Assembly: GCF_002355475.1 (NCBI RefSeq)
Contig: NZ_AP014862.1
Coordinates: 2,418,001-2,482,000 of the forward strand
From: Pseudomonas furukawaii
GTDB lineage: Bacteria > Pseudomonadota > Gammaproteobacteria > Pseudomonadales > Pseudomonadaceae
Direction of reading: 5' to 3'
Length of the DNA: 64,000 nucleotides
A program made the position numbers and the translations under genes. A model generated the notes under the pieces. The model worked only from the letters and a program-made list of their open reading frames with translations, had not been told where the DNA came from and made no database searches. Below are positions 1 to 8,958 of this stretch, piece by piece. Within the stretch, counting starts at the first letter, position 1. Every line of letters starts with the position of its first letter.

Positions 1-828
1 GTCGAGCAACTTGCGAAACGACTGTTCGCGCCGCGTGGCCTCCTCGCGCGCCCGCTGTTTCTCGGTGACGTCGATGCCCAGCACCAGGCAGCAGGGTTGC
101 TCGTCGAACTCGAAATCATGCACCAGCACCTCGGCCATGACCTCGTGGCCGGCCTTGTGCCGGTAGCGCCACAACCCGGCCTGCGGGTTGGCGATCGACA
201 CATTGCGCAGGTTGGAGTTGAAGTAGGCGAGGAAGCGCTGCTGCTCTTCGCGGCTGCGGATATCCAGCACGCTCATGGCCAGGAATTCCTCCTGCGAGTA
301 GCCGAAGAAGCGCGTCGCGGCCAGGTTGACGGCGAGAAAGCGCAGGTTTTGCTTGTTGAACACCCACATGGGTTCGGGGTTGGACTCGAACAACAGGCGG
401 TAGCGTTGCTCGCTTTCCGCCAGGCGTGCGGTGGCCTGGCCGCGGTCAATGGCGTAGCGAATGCTGCGCAGCAGTTGAGTGCTGTCGAAGTCGCCCTTGA
501 CCAGGTAGTCCGCCGCCCCCAGGGCAATAGCGCTGGCGTCCAGGCGCGCGTCGCCCTGGCCGGTGAGCAGGATGATCGGTCGGCTGGCGCCGGCCTGGTG
601 CGCCTGCTCGATCAGCTCCAGGCCCGATTCGGCGCCGAGTCGGTAGTCCACCAGGTAGAGGTCGTGCTCCTGGGCAAGGATGCGGGCCAGGCCCTGCTGG
701 TAATCGGCGCACCAGTCCAGTTGCAGCGGTGCATCCGTCGCCTGGCGCAGCAAGTCGCGGGTGATGACGAAGTCGTCTTCGTCGTCGTCGATCAGCAGCA
801 GGCGCCAGTGGTCTTCGGGTCGGGTCAT
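1..828 (-). CDS. Response regulator with C-terminal PAS domain, partial (runs off the left edge)
   Basis: The 276 codons present read through to the window edge, so the C-terminus is missing. Residues 8-125 are a REC domain: acidic DDDEDD cluster near residue 14, phosphoacceptor Asp61 in LVDYRLG, Lys in YLVKGD. A PAS domain follows at about 130-250 (ESEQRYRLLFESNPEPMWVF, then the DVTEKQ ending). Many such REC-PAS proteins continue into GGDEF/EAL output domains, but nothing of that kind is visible here. The ATG overlaps the TGA of the upstream single-domain regulator by four bases (ATGA), so the two are translationally coupled. It is the last visible gene of the operon starting at 13902. The REC-PAS assignment is firm; the output function is unknown. 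Confidence 0.85.
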   Translation of the reverse strand, partial: MTRPEDHWRLLLIDDDEDDFVITRDLLRQATDAPLQLDWCADYQQGLARILAQEHDLYLVDYRLGAESGLELIEQAHQAGASRPIILLTGQGDARLDASAIALGAADYLVKGDFDSTQLLRSIRYAIDRGQATARLAESEQRYRLLFESNPEPMWVFNKQNLRFLAVNLAATRFFGYSQEEFLAMSVLDIRSREEQQRFLAYFNSNLRNVSIANPQAGLWRYRHKAGHEVMAEVLVHDFEFDEQPCCLVLGIDVTEKQRAREEATRREQSFRKLLD

Positions 829-1283
829 ACGGGCTTGCCATCCACGGGGAGTTCGACGATTTCCAGCCAGTAGCGGCCGAGAGTCTTCACCACCTCGATC
901 AGGCCGGTGTAGGTCACGGGTTTGGTGATGAACGAATTGCTCCCCATGTCGTAGCTGCGCAGGATGTCTTCCTCGGCCGACGAGGTGGTCAGCACCACCA
1001 CCGGGATGCCGCGCAGCAGCGCGTCGGATTTGATCGCGTGCAGCGCCTCGCGGCCGTCCATGCGCGGCATGTTGAGGTCGAGCAGGATCAGGCCAGGCAG
1101 CGGGTAGCGTTCCTCGTCGTCGTAGGGCGCGCGCCGCCACAAGTAGTCGAGCAGTGCTTCGCCGTCATGCACGAAGTGCAGTGGATTGCTGATGCGGCAC
1201 TCCTCGAACGCCTCCCGCGTCATCAGGCAGTCGTCCAGGTCATCGTCGGCGATCAGGATATGTACGGGGGGCTGTGCTTTCAT
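825..1283 (-). CDS. Single-domain response regulator (Rcp1-like)
   Basis: A 152-residue protein made only of a receiver domain. The acidic pocket is ADDDLDD near residue 12, the phosphoacceptor is Asp69 in LLDLNMPRMDG, and the switch Thr and Lys lie in VVLTTSS and FITKPV. The insert around residues 48-62 (LWRRAPYDDEERYPLP) is typical of Rcp1-type regulators that partner phytochrome-like PAS/GAF kinases. I chose the internal ATG at 1283 because anything longer would run inside the upstream kinase. The ATG overlaps the kinase stop (ATGA). It is probably the direct phosphate acceptor of the large kinase just upstream, inferred from overlap and family habit. It has no output domain, so it likely acts by protein contact or as a relay. 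Confidence 0.9.
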   Translation of the reverse strand: MKAQPPVHILIADDDLDDCLMTREAFEECRISNPLHFVHDGEALLDYLWRRAPYDDEERYPLPGLILLDLNMPRMDGREALHAIKSDALLRGIPVVVLTTSSAEEDILRSYDMGSNSFITKPVTYTGLIEVVKTLGRYWLEIVELPVDGKPV

Positions 1284-4200
1284 GGCGTGGGTCCGTCCAT
1301 TGGCGGGAAGGTGATGCGAAAGGTACTGCCGACGCCGGGGGCGCTGCTGGCTGTGATGCTGGCGCCATGGCGCTCGACGATCTTCTTGACGATGGCCAGG
1401 CCGATGCCGGTGCCGGCATAGGCTTCGCGGCCGTGCAGGCGCTGGAAGGGTTTGAAGATGCGGTTCAGGTACTTTTCGTCGAAGCCGATGCCGTTGTCGG
1501 TGATGCACAGCACCCAGTGTTGGCCTGCAGGGTGCTCGGCATGGATGCGGATCAGCGGTTTCTCGCCGGCCTTCTGGAACTTCAGGGCATTGCTCAACAG
1601 GTTCTGCAGCACCCGGCGCAACTGGCTGGCGTCGCCGCGCACCGGCGGCAGCGGCTCGCGCTTAACCTGCGCGCCGCTCTGCTCCAGGGCGGTCTCCAGG
1701 TCCTGCAGCACCTCGTCGAGCAGCTCGTCGAGTTCGAGCTTCTGCAGCGGCTGGCCGCGGGTGTTGACCCGCGAGTAGTCGAGCAGGTCGATGATCAGCG
1801 CCTGCATGCGCGCCGCCGCCGAGGTCATGCGCTGCAGGTAGTCGCGGCCTTCGTCGTCGAGGTTGTCGCTGCGCTTGACCAGGCGTTCGGAGAAGGCCTG
1901 GATCTTGCGCAACGGTTCCTGCAAGTCGTGCGAGGCGACGAAGGCGAACTCCTCCAGCTCGCGGTTGCTGCGCGCCAGTTCGAGCAGGGTGCGTTTCAAT
2001 TGTTCCTGGTTAGCTCGGCGTTCACTGACATCCTGAAAATACACCGCCAGGCCCTCCTCGGAGGGGTAGGCATGCACCTCGAACCAGCTCTGCAAGGGTT
2101 CGTAGAAACTCTCGAAGTGGCAGGCCTGGTTGTCGTGTCGGGCCTGGTGGTAGCGCTGACCTATCTCGCTGTCGTAGGCGCCGGGAAAGGCAGTCCAAAT
2201 TCTCTGGCCTAGGATTTCCGTTGCCTTGATATTTAACTGCCGTTCGGCCTCGGCGTTGATGTAGGTGAAACGCCAGTCGCTGTCGAGGGTGTAGAAGGCG
2301 TCGTTGATGCTTTCCAGGGTGGTCGCCAGGCGTTCGGCCAGGCGTTGCGCCTGCTTCAGCGCCAGCTTGCGCTCGCTGATGTCCTGCAGGGCGCCGGAGA
2401 TGCGCACGATCTGCCCGTGCTCGTCGCGCACCGCCTGGCCGGCCACCTGCACGTACAGATGCTTGCCGTGGGCGTCGAGCATCTCCACGTCGAGGTCGAA
2501 GCCGATACCCTGCTCGATGCAGGCCTCGACCGCCTCGGTCACCCGCTCGCGATAGGCCGGCAGGTAGAGCTGCAGGCTTTCGTTCAGGTCGGGCAGGGTG
2601 CCGGGCGGGAAGCCGAGCAGGCTGTGCATCTCCTCCGACCAGACCATCTGGCGGCTGGGCAGCTCGATCGACCAGCCTCCGAGCCTGGCGATGTGGCCGG
2701 CCAAGCTCAGCAGCAGATTGCTCTGGCGCACCTGCTCGGCCACCGCACGCTGCAGGCTGATGTCGCGGGCGGCGCAGTAGATCACCTGGTCATCGGCCAG
2801 CGCCGCGCTGAGTTGCAGCCAGAGCTGCTGGCCCCTGGCATCGTGCACACGGATCTCCAGGTCCTTGACCACGGCTCCGCGTTGCAGCTGTTCGATGGCG
2901 TTCTCCACCAGGCGGCGATCCTCGGGGTGGATCAGCTCCAGGTAGGGCTGGCCGATCAGCGCGTTTGCCTCATGCCGCAGGGTGTTGGCGAAGGCCGGGT
3001 TGACCTGGATGAACTGGCCCTGCTGGCCGATCATGCAGAACATTTCCAGGGACAGGTTGAAGAACTGATCGCGCTCGCGCAGGGCCTGGCCGGCCTGGCG
3101 CAATGCGGTTATGTCGCGCAGCACTATGACCCAGCCGCCCTCGTCCACGCCACCGGCCAGCGGCCGGGCGTCGTAGAGCAGGGTGCGCGGGCGTTCGCCA
3201 TGCAGGACGAGTTCGCCCTGCACGGCCTCGTCGTCCGCCGTCGGCAGTGGCCATTGGCTCGGCTGCAGCGGTAGCACCTGGGCCAGCGACTGGCCGCTGA
3301 GGTCCTGCTCGCCCTGCTGCAACAGCGCCTGGGCCGCCGGGTTGAGGAAGCTCAGGCAGCCCCGTGCATCTACCGCCAACAGGCCCTCGGCCATGCTGTC
3401 GGTGATCGCCGAGGTGAACTCCAGTTGCTGCTGCAAGCGCTGGTCGCCGGCCAGCACTTCATTGAACAGGCGGCTGTTTTCCAGCACCGACACGGCCATC
3501 TGGGCGAACTGCTGGGCAATCACCTGGTCGTCCTCTTCGAACTCCCCTTCGTATCTGTCCGACAGCTGCAACAGGCCGAGGTTGCGCCCGTCCTTGTCGA
3601 TCAGCGGTACGGCCAGCCAGCCGCGCATCGGCGGGTGCTTCCCGGCATGCTCGCCGAAACCGCGCCAGCGCGGATGAGCTTCCAGCTCAGCTTGGGTCAT
3701 GCACAGCGGCTGGTTGTGCTGGCAGATCAGGGTGTAGATGCCGCTGCCGTCCGGGCGCGTCGTGTAGCTGCGCCAGGCGGCGTACTTGTCCGACAGCGAC
3801 ACGCCGTTGATCGACTGGGCCCAGTCGTCGCCGCGGGTCAGGCTGATCACCGCCTGGTGCGCGCCGACAACCAGGCGCGCCTGTTCCACCAGGTAGTCGA
3901 TCAGCGCCTGGTGGTCGAGGAGCTTGGCGGTGGCGATGGCCGCCGCACTCAGGCCGCGCAGTTGCTCGGCCTTGCGTTCGGCGCGCTCCAGGGCCTGCTG
4001 CAGGGCTGCGGTCATGCGCTCGCGTTCACTGATGTCCTTGGCGATGCCGAAGATGCCGACGATCTGCCCGTCGACCATGATCGGCAGGTTAGTTACGTCC
4101 AGTGCCAGCTGTTGCCCGTCCGGGCCGAGAATATGGGTTTCGAAGCGTTGCGGGATGCCGGTGCAGGCGGCGGCGAAGTGCTGCTCGGTGCGCGCGCGAT

Positions 4201-5260
4201 CGGCCTTGGCAATCATCCCGGCGAAGTGCTCGCCGACGATCAGCGCCTCGCCGATGCCGGTCAGTTGCACGCCAGCGCCGTTGAGGCTGAGGAAGCGGCC
4301 TTGCAGGTCGAAGGAGAACACCGGGTCCGGGTTGAAGGTGAACAGCGAGCGAAAGCGTTGCTCGCTCTCCTGCAGGCGCTGGCGGTCGCGGCTGCGGGTG
4401 ATGGCGATGGCCGCCAGCTGCGCGGCATGGGCCAATTGCTGGATCTGCTCATCATTCGGAGTGCTGGGGCGGCGCTGGTAGATGGCGAAGGTGCCGAGCA
4501 CCTGACCCTGGTGGGAAATGAGCGGGAATGACCAGCAGGACCTTAGCCCGTGCGTGCGGGCCAGTTCGCGGTAGTCGCGCCACAGCGGGTCGCGCTCGAT
4601 GTCCTCGACCACCACCAGTTGCCGGCGGAAGGCGGCGGTGCCGCAACTGCCGGCGTTTGGTCCGATGGCGACGCCGTCGATGGCGCGATTGTAAGCCTCC
4701 GGCAGGCTGGGGGCGGCACCGGTGTGCAGGTGCTGGCCGTCCTCGTCGAGCAGCAGCACCGAGCACAACGCCTCGGGCTGCTGGATTTCGACCATCTGGC
4801 AGATCGCCTCGAGTACTTCGCGCAACGGGCGGTCGGTGGAAATCATGCTGAGGATGTCGCGCTGGCTTTCCGCGTAGGCCTCGTTCTGCACCAGCGCGGT
4901 GATGTCGTGGGCCACGGCGAACAGGGTCTGCTCCTCTGGCGACCAGTCGGCCGACCAGAGCACATGTAGCACGTGGCCGTCGCGGTGGCGGTAGCGGTTG
5001 CGGAAGGTGCGGGTCGGGTTCCCGGCCATGATGGCGGCGGTCTCCGCCTCGGTCGCCGGCTGATCCCCGGGCAGCACCAGTTCCAGGTAGCGGCGGCCGA
5101 TCAGCTCTTCGGGCTTGTAGCCGAACAGCTTCTCGCAGGACGGGCTGATCTCGCGGAAGCGGCCTTGGCCGTCGACCGAGCAGAGCACGTCGAGGGTGAA
5201 CTGCATGATGCGCTGGTTGAGCTTCTGCGCGCGCATCTGCCCGGCCAGGCTGAACTGCAA
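1280..5260 (-). CDS. Large PAS/GAF histidine kinase, cytoplasmic half of a split sensor kinase
   Basis: About 1326 residues counted from a possible TTG at 5260; the first in-frame ATG is at 5236 and neither has a convincing ribosome binding site. The domains in order are PAS (about 15-125), GAF (145-290), PAS (300-420), GAF (435-595), four more PAS repeats (605-1085), a phytochrome-type HisKA with His1111 in ASHDLQEPLRK, and HATPase_c with N box QNLLSNALKF near 1220, DNGIGF near 1255 and GTGIGLAI near 1283. No membrane segment lies in this part. The frame is continuous upstream through the amber codon at 5306-5308 into the membrane sensor at 5306-6703, so this is very probably the kinase half of one original protein of about 1800 residues. 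Its 3' end overlaps the Rcp1-like regulator by four bases. Whether it is translated separately, by readthrough, or not at all cannot be told from the sequence. Confidence 0.85.
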   Translation of the reverse strand: MQFSLAGQMRAQKLNQRIMQFTLDVLCSVDGQGRFREISPSCEKLFGYKPEELIGRRYLELVLPGDQPATEAETAAIMAGNPTRTFRNRYRHRDGHVLHVLWSADWSPEEQTLFAVAHDITALVQNEAYAESQRDILSMISTDRPLREVLEAICQMVEIQQPEALCSVLLLDEDGQHLHTGAAPSLPEAYNRAIDGVAIGPNAGSCGTAAFRRQLVVVEDIERDPLWRDYRELARTHGLRSCWSFPLISHQGQVLGTFAIYQRRPSTPNDEQIQQLAHAAQLAAIAITRSRDRQRLQESEQRFRSLFTFNPDPVFSFDLQGRFLSLNGAGVQLTGIGEALIVGEHFAGMIAKADRARTEQHFAAACTGIPQRFETHILGPDGQQLALDVTNLPIMVDGQIVGIFGIAKDISERERMTAALQQALERAERKAEQLRGLSAAAIATAKLLDHQALIDYLVEQARLVVGAHQAVISLTRGDDWAQSINGVSLSDKYAAWRSYTTRPDGSGIYTLICQHNQPLCMTQAELEAHPRWRGFGEHAGKHPPMRGWLAVPLIDKDGRNLGLLQLSDRYEGEFEEDDQVIAQQFAQMAVSVLENSRLFNEVLAGDQRLQQQLEFTSAITDSMAEGLLAVDARGCLSFLNPAAQALLQQGEQDLSGQSLAQVLPLQPSQWPLPTADDEAVQGELVLHGERPRTLLYDARPLAGGVDEGGWVIVLRDITALRQAGQALRERDQFFNLSLEMFCMIGQQGQFIQVNPAFANTLRHEANALIGQPYLELIHPEDRRLVENAIEQLQRGAVVKDLEIRVHDARGQQLWLQLSAALADDQVIYCAARDISLQRAVAEQVRQSNLLLSLAGHIARLGGWSIELPSRQMVWSEEMHSLLGFPPGTLPDLNESLQLYLPAYRERVTEAVEACIEQGIGFDLDVEMLDAHGKHLYVQVAGQAVRDEHGQIVRISGALQDISERKLALKQAQRLAERLATTLESINDAFYTLDSDWRFTYINAEAERQLNIKATEILGQRIWTAFPGAYDSEIGQRYHQARHDNQACHFESFYEPLQSWFEVHAYPSEEGLAVYFQDVSERRANQEQLKRTLLELARSNRELEEFAFVASHDLQEPLRKIQAFSERLVKRSDNLDDEGRDYLQRMTSAAARMQALIIDLLDYSRVNTRGQPLQKLELDELLDEVLQDLETALEQSGAQVKREPLPPVRGDASQLRRVLQNLLSNALKFQKAGEKPLIRIHAEHPAGQHWVLCITDNGIGFDEKYLNRIFKPFQRLHGREAYAGTGIGLAIVKKIVERHGASITASSAPGVGSTFRITFPPMDGPTP

Positions 5261-5305
5261 CTGGTCGTTGAGCCGCGCCAGGCGCTGCGAGCGCTCGTTG
5301 GCCAG

Positions 5306-5308
5306 CTA
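5306..5308 (-). other. In-frame amber codon splitting a sensor kinase gene
   Basis: TAG on the minus strand. The codons on both sides form an uninterrupted, family-like linker: the last transmembrane segment is followed by LSQRLA, the stop, then LANERSQRLARLNDQLQ and the first PAS domain. Codon starts at 5308 and 5260 differ by 48, so no frameshift is involved. CAG to TAG, GAG to TAG or AAG to TAG would each be a single-base change. It could be a real nonsense mutation, a sequencing error, or a readthrough site. Confidence 0.8.
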
Positions 5309-6703
5309 GGCCAGGCGCTGACTGAGCATCAGCAGGAAGCTCAGAGTAAGGCCGAACAGCAATACCACGGTTGCCAGGAAGCGCGAGCCACCCAGAGCTT
5401 CCGCACTGGGAACATAGCTGTGCAGTACCCAGGTCTGGCCGTGGTGCAGCTGTACCAGGCGTTCGCTGATGGGGGTGTCGAATAAGGTCGCTCGACCTTG
5501 GTTCGAGTCGAAGAGCAGTGATCGTTCCTCGAATAACCTGACTGCCAGTCCTCCTGGCTTGCTATCAATCAGTGTTTTCAGGCTGCCGGTAACATTGACG
5601 CTGGCGACTACCAGCCAGGGCTGCTGTCCGGGGAGGTGCAACGGGCTGGCGATCAGTGTGCCAAAAATCCCGTGTTCGTACCGCACCGCCTTGCTCATGT
5701 GGGGACTATTATCCTCCAGCACGTGTTGCAGCCAGCCTTGATGCTCAGGGTTGTGGAGGAATCGTCCCAGCCATGTGGAGTGCTCTACCTTGCGGGCATG
5801 TACCCAACGTGGCTGGAAACGCTCGTCAAGTACGGCCACCACCCCTAATTGTGGGAAGTCTCGTAGATAGCTGTTGGTTTCCTGCTGCCAGAAGCGCGGC
5901 GATGGCAGCTGACCGAGAACCTGCCAGCGTTCCGCCAGACGCTGCATCAGGGCTAGGTGATGTTCAAGTTCGCCGGTAGTCGCGTCCTGTGCTTTGGCGA
6001 GCAGCAGGTCGGCTTCGCGACCCAGGCTATCGATAGCCTGCACACTCAGGAGGTACCAGGCGCTACTGGTCAGCAGCGCACCGAGCATACCAGCAGCTAG
6101 GGTGATCCGATCGAGCTGCCCACGCTCCTCTGCTGGCAGCCTGCTCAGCAGCAATATGGCGATGCTCAATGTCAGGATGAAGAGGTTGGCGAGATGAGAG
6201 GAGGAGTATTTGAAGCCAAGCCTGAGGGCCGGCCAGGTATCTAGGCTTTCCGAGCTTTGCAGCCAGACTGCAAACATTATCCCCGCTATACCGCTCAGCC
6301 GAGCGGCACCTCTGGACAGAGTCGAACCTAAGCACAGGCAGATTGCCGGGATGGCTACGAGCAAGATAAGAGCCAGGCCGCTGCGCATACGCAGGAAGCC
6401 GCTGAGCCAGGATTGGCCGTTGTCGGCACCGCCGGCCAATTGGTTGTGTGCGAGGGTGTAAAGGACGACACCTCCCAGGAGTGTGGCGAACAGACCCAAT
6501 AGTCGTGTGGCCTGATGTGTGGCTGCCAGCAACAGGCCACCCATCAGCACTGCCATCAGGGCGCTATCTGGCAGTAGCACTACCTTATGTGGGGTGGGTT
6601 GTTCGATAGTGCTGAACCCCAACAAGCCAGCCACGCCAATGCCTATCAGGGCGAAGGCCAGCACGTGCAGGTAGGCTTCGGCGATCAGGTAGCGGGTCTT
6701 CAT
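5306..6703 (-). CDS. Multi-pass membrane sensor domain protein, input half of the split kinase
   Basis: 465 residues ending at the amber codon. About seven hydrophobic segments fill residues 8-245 (for example the stretches starting VLAFALIGIG, LLGLFATLLG, LALILLVAIP, LFILTLSIAI and GALLTSSAWY), resembling a MASE-like integral membrane sensor. A roughly 190-residue soluble region follows, probably periplasmic (about 246-440, CHASE-like in position but not assigned by motif), then a final membrane segment around 443-462 (FLATVVLLFGLTLSFLLML). This gives a sensor of membrane block, extracytoplasmic domain, membrane exit, and then the kinase encoded beyond the stop. The ATG lies 3 bp after the upstream ATPase stop. 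On its own it has no signalling output, which supports its being the N-terminal half of a larger kinase. Confidence 0.75.
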   Translation of the reverse strand: MKTRYLIAEAYLHVLAFALIGIGVAGLLGFSTIEQPTPHKVVLLPDSALMAVLMGGLLLAATHQATRLLGLFATLLGGVVLYTLAHNQLAGGADNGQSWLSGFLRMRSGLALILLVAIPAICLCLGSTLSRGAARLSGIAGIMFAVWLQSSESLDTWPALRLGFKYSSSHLANLFILTLSIAILLLSRLPAEERGQLDRITLAAGMLGALLTSSAWYLLSVQAIDSLGREADLLLAKAQDATTGELEHHLALMQRLAERWQVLGQLPSPRFWQQETNSYLRDFPQLGVVAVLDERFQPRWVHARKVEHSTWLGRFLHNPEHQGWLQHVLEDNSPHMSKAVRYEHGIFGTLIASPLHLPGQQPWLVVASVNVTGSLKTLIDSKPGGLAVRLFEERSLLFDSNQGRATLFDTPISERLVQLHHGQTWVLHSYVPSAEALGGSRFLATVVLLFGLTLSFLLMLSQRLA

Positions 6704-6705
6704 GC

Positions 6706-8949
6706 CTATTCCTGTAGGGTCTGGGGGCCGAGCAGGCGTAATACTTCTTCCACGGTAGTCAGGCCCTGGGCGATCTTCTCGCGGGCGTCGTCGAGCAGGG
6801 TGGTCATGCCCTGTTCGCGGGCCATCGCCTGCAGCTGCATAGCACTGGCGCCCTGGGCGATGGCGTCGCGCAGGCGGTCGCTCATGGTTAGTACCTCGTG
6901 GATGCCGACGCGGCCCTTGTAGCCCTGGTGGCACTGGTTGCAGCCCTTGCCCTGGAAGAAGCGCATGCCGCCTTCGAGAAACTCCGGACCGAGGCTCTGC
7001 AGGCGCTCGTGCGGCGGCTGCACCTGCTCGCGGCACAGGCTGCAGATACGCCGCACTAGGCGCTGGGCGATGATCGCCTCCAGCGCCGAGGCCAGCACAT
7101 AGGGTTTGAGGCCCAGATCGAAGAGGCGGGCGATGGTCGCCGCCGCCGAGTTGGTGTGCAGGGTGGAGAACACCAAGTGGCCGGTCAGCGCGGCGTGGAA
7201 GGCCACCTCGGCGGTGTCGCTGTCGCGGATTTCGCCGAGCAGGATCACGTCCGGGTCCTGGCGCAGGATGGCGCGCAGCACATTGGAGAAGTTCAGGCCG
7301 ATGCGCTCGCGCACCGGCACCTGGCCGGCCAGGTCGACGTGGAATTCCACCGGGTCCTCGATGGTGACGTAGTTCTTCTCCGGCGAGGCCTCGTGCTGCA
7401 GCAGGGCGAACAGGGTGGTGGTCTTGCCGCTGCCGGTGGGGCCTGTGGCGAGGATAATGCCCTGCGGCTTGTTGACCACGTGCAGCAGGCGCCGCAGATT
7501 GTGCGGCGACAAGCCGAGGTCTTCCAGGGACTGCGCCGCTGACTGGCGTTCGAGCACGCGCATCACCACCTTCTCGCCGTTGATGGTTGGCAGGGTGGAG
7601 ATGCGCAGGTCGACGATGCGCATCGGCGTCTTCACCGTGATGCGACCGTCCTGCGGGCGGCGCCGTTCGGTGATGTCCAGCTCGGCCATGACCTTGATCC
7701 GCGATACTAGCGACATCAGCAGCGCGCTGGGGATCTGGATCTTGTCCTGCAGCACGCCATCGATGCGGTAGCGCACCACCACGTGCTTGGTGCGCGGGTG
7801 GATGTGGATGTCGCTGGCGCCCAGGCGCAGCGCTTCGAGTATCACCGCGTTGACCAGGCGAATGGCCGGCGGGTCCTCCGAGCTGCCGAGCAACTGTTCG
7901 AGGCTCTCGCTGCCGCTGTCGTCGTCGAGGACGATCTCGATGCCTTCGTAGGGGTCGCTGCTGCCCACCACGGTGGTCAGGTCTTCCAGCTGGTTGCCGG
8001 GTTCGCCGAACAGTTCGTGCAGCTTGTCCTGCAGTTGGCCCAGGCGGCACAGCAGCGGGTGGATGCTCAGCCCGGTCATGAAGCCCAGTTCGTCGATCAA
8101 CCCCTGGTCCAGCGGGTCGGCCATGGCCAGGCGCAGACGCTTGTCCGCCACGCGCAGCGGGAGTACCAGCTGGCGGGTGCAGATGGCCTGCGGCACCAGG
8201 GCCAGCAGAGAGGCGTCGACCTGGAATTCGCGCAGGTCGATTTCGTCGAACATCAGGTCCTTGCGCAGCAGCTCGTAGACCTTCTCGCCGTCCAGCCACT
8301 CGTGCTGCATGAGCTGGCGCAGCACCGGGGTCTTGTGGGTCTGCATCTCCTTGTGCAGCTGCTGGATCTGCTGGGCGTTGAGCAGGCCCTTCTTGTGCAG
8401 GAGGATGGCCAGCTGGCTGCGGTTGGTGACGCTGAGCTTGGCCAGGGTCTCCAGGTCGCGGTGCTGCTTCTGGTTCTCCTGCTCCAGGCTGCGGTTGCGC
8501 TGCTGCAGGGTGTACTGCTCCAGGGCCAGAGCGATGCTCAGGCGCAAGTCGTCGTCGTTCCACGGCTTGAGGATGAAACGGTACACCGCGCCGCCTTTGA
8601 TCGAGCCCATCACCGCCTCGGTGTTGGCATGCCCGGTGAGCATGATGCGGATGGTCTCGGGCCAGCGCTCGCGCACCTGGGCGAGTAGCTCGCTGCCGTT
8701 CATCCGCGGCATCATGAAGTCGCTGATGACCAGGTGCACCGGCTGATTGGCGAGGATTTTCAAGGCTTCGACGCCGTTGCGGGCGAAGTGCAGCACGTAG
8801 TTCTCGCGCTGGAACACGCGGCGCAACGCGGCGAGGATGCCCGGTTCGTCGTCCACCAGCAGCAGCCGATAGGGCGCTGCCGGCGCCTGATCCAGCGGCG
8901 CAGCGCTCGGCTCCTGGCCGACGAACAGCGATGAATAGCGTTTGCCCAC
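6706..8949 (-). CDS. Response regulator REC domain fused to a GspE/PilB-type secretion ATPase
   Basis: 747 residues from a GTG start 9 bp after the upstream kinase stop. Residues 27-140 are a receiver domain: DDE near 33, phosphoacceptor Asp77 in ISDFMMPRMNG, Thr105 in MLTG, Lys128 in LKPW. A coiled coil (about 140-175) leads to a MshEN/GspE N-domain (about 180-340). The T2SS/T4P ATPase core follows, with Walker A GPTGSGKT at 503-510, Walker B DPDVILLGE at 565-573, the His box LHTN, and a tetracysteine zinc motif (Cys636, 639, 670, 673). All ATPase motifs look intact. It may be a phosphorylation-controlled hexameric motor or a regulator that borrows the fold. No pilin, GspF or secretin genes lie nearby, so the machine it would power must be encoded elsewhere or it works outside secretion. 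Confidence 0.9.
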   Translation of the reverse strand: MGKRYSSLFVGQEPSAAPLDQAPAAPYRLLLVDDEPGILAALRRVFQRENYVLHFARNGVEALKILANQPVHLVISDFMMPRMNGSELLAQVRERWPETIRIMLTGHANTEAVMGSIKGGAVYRFILKPWNDDDLRLSIALALEQYTLQQRNRSLEQENQKQHRDLETLAKLSVTNRSQLAILLHKKGLLNAQQIQQLHKEMQTHKTPVLRQLMQHEWLDGEKVYELLRKDLMFDEIDLREFQVDASLLALVPQAICTRQLVLPLRVADKRLRLAMADPLDQGLIDELGFMTGLSIHPLLCRLGQLQDKLHELFGEPGNQLEDLTTVVGSSDPYEGIEIVLDDDSGSESLEQLLGSSEDPPAIRLVNAVILEALRLGASDIHIHPRTKHVVVRYRIDGVLQDKIQIPSALLMSLVSRIKVMAELDITERRRPQDGRITVKTPMRIVDLRISTLPTINGEKVVMRVLERQSAAQSLEDLGLSPHNLRRLLHVVNKPQGIILATGPTGSGKTTTLFALLQHEASPEKNYVTIEDPVEFHVDLAGQVPVRERIGLNFSNVLRAILRQDPDVILLGEIRDSDTAEVAFHAALTGHLVFSTLHTNSAAATIARLFDLGLKPYVLASALEAIIAQRLVRRICSLCREQVQPPHERLQSLGPEFLEGGMRFFQGKGCNQCHQGYKGRVGIHEVLTMSDRLRDAIAQGASAMQLQAMAREQGMTTLLDDAREKIAQGLTTVEEVLRLLGPQTLQE

Positions 8950-8958
8950 GGCGACTCC

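Noticed and set aside
5306-8563. 1085-codon minus-strand frame read as one protein
   Set aside because: Its first 600 codons are an Arg/Pro-rich shadow inside the REC-GspE gene. Only the part from 6703 on, after its own ATG, is protein-like.
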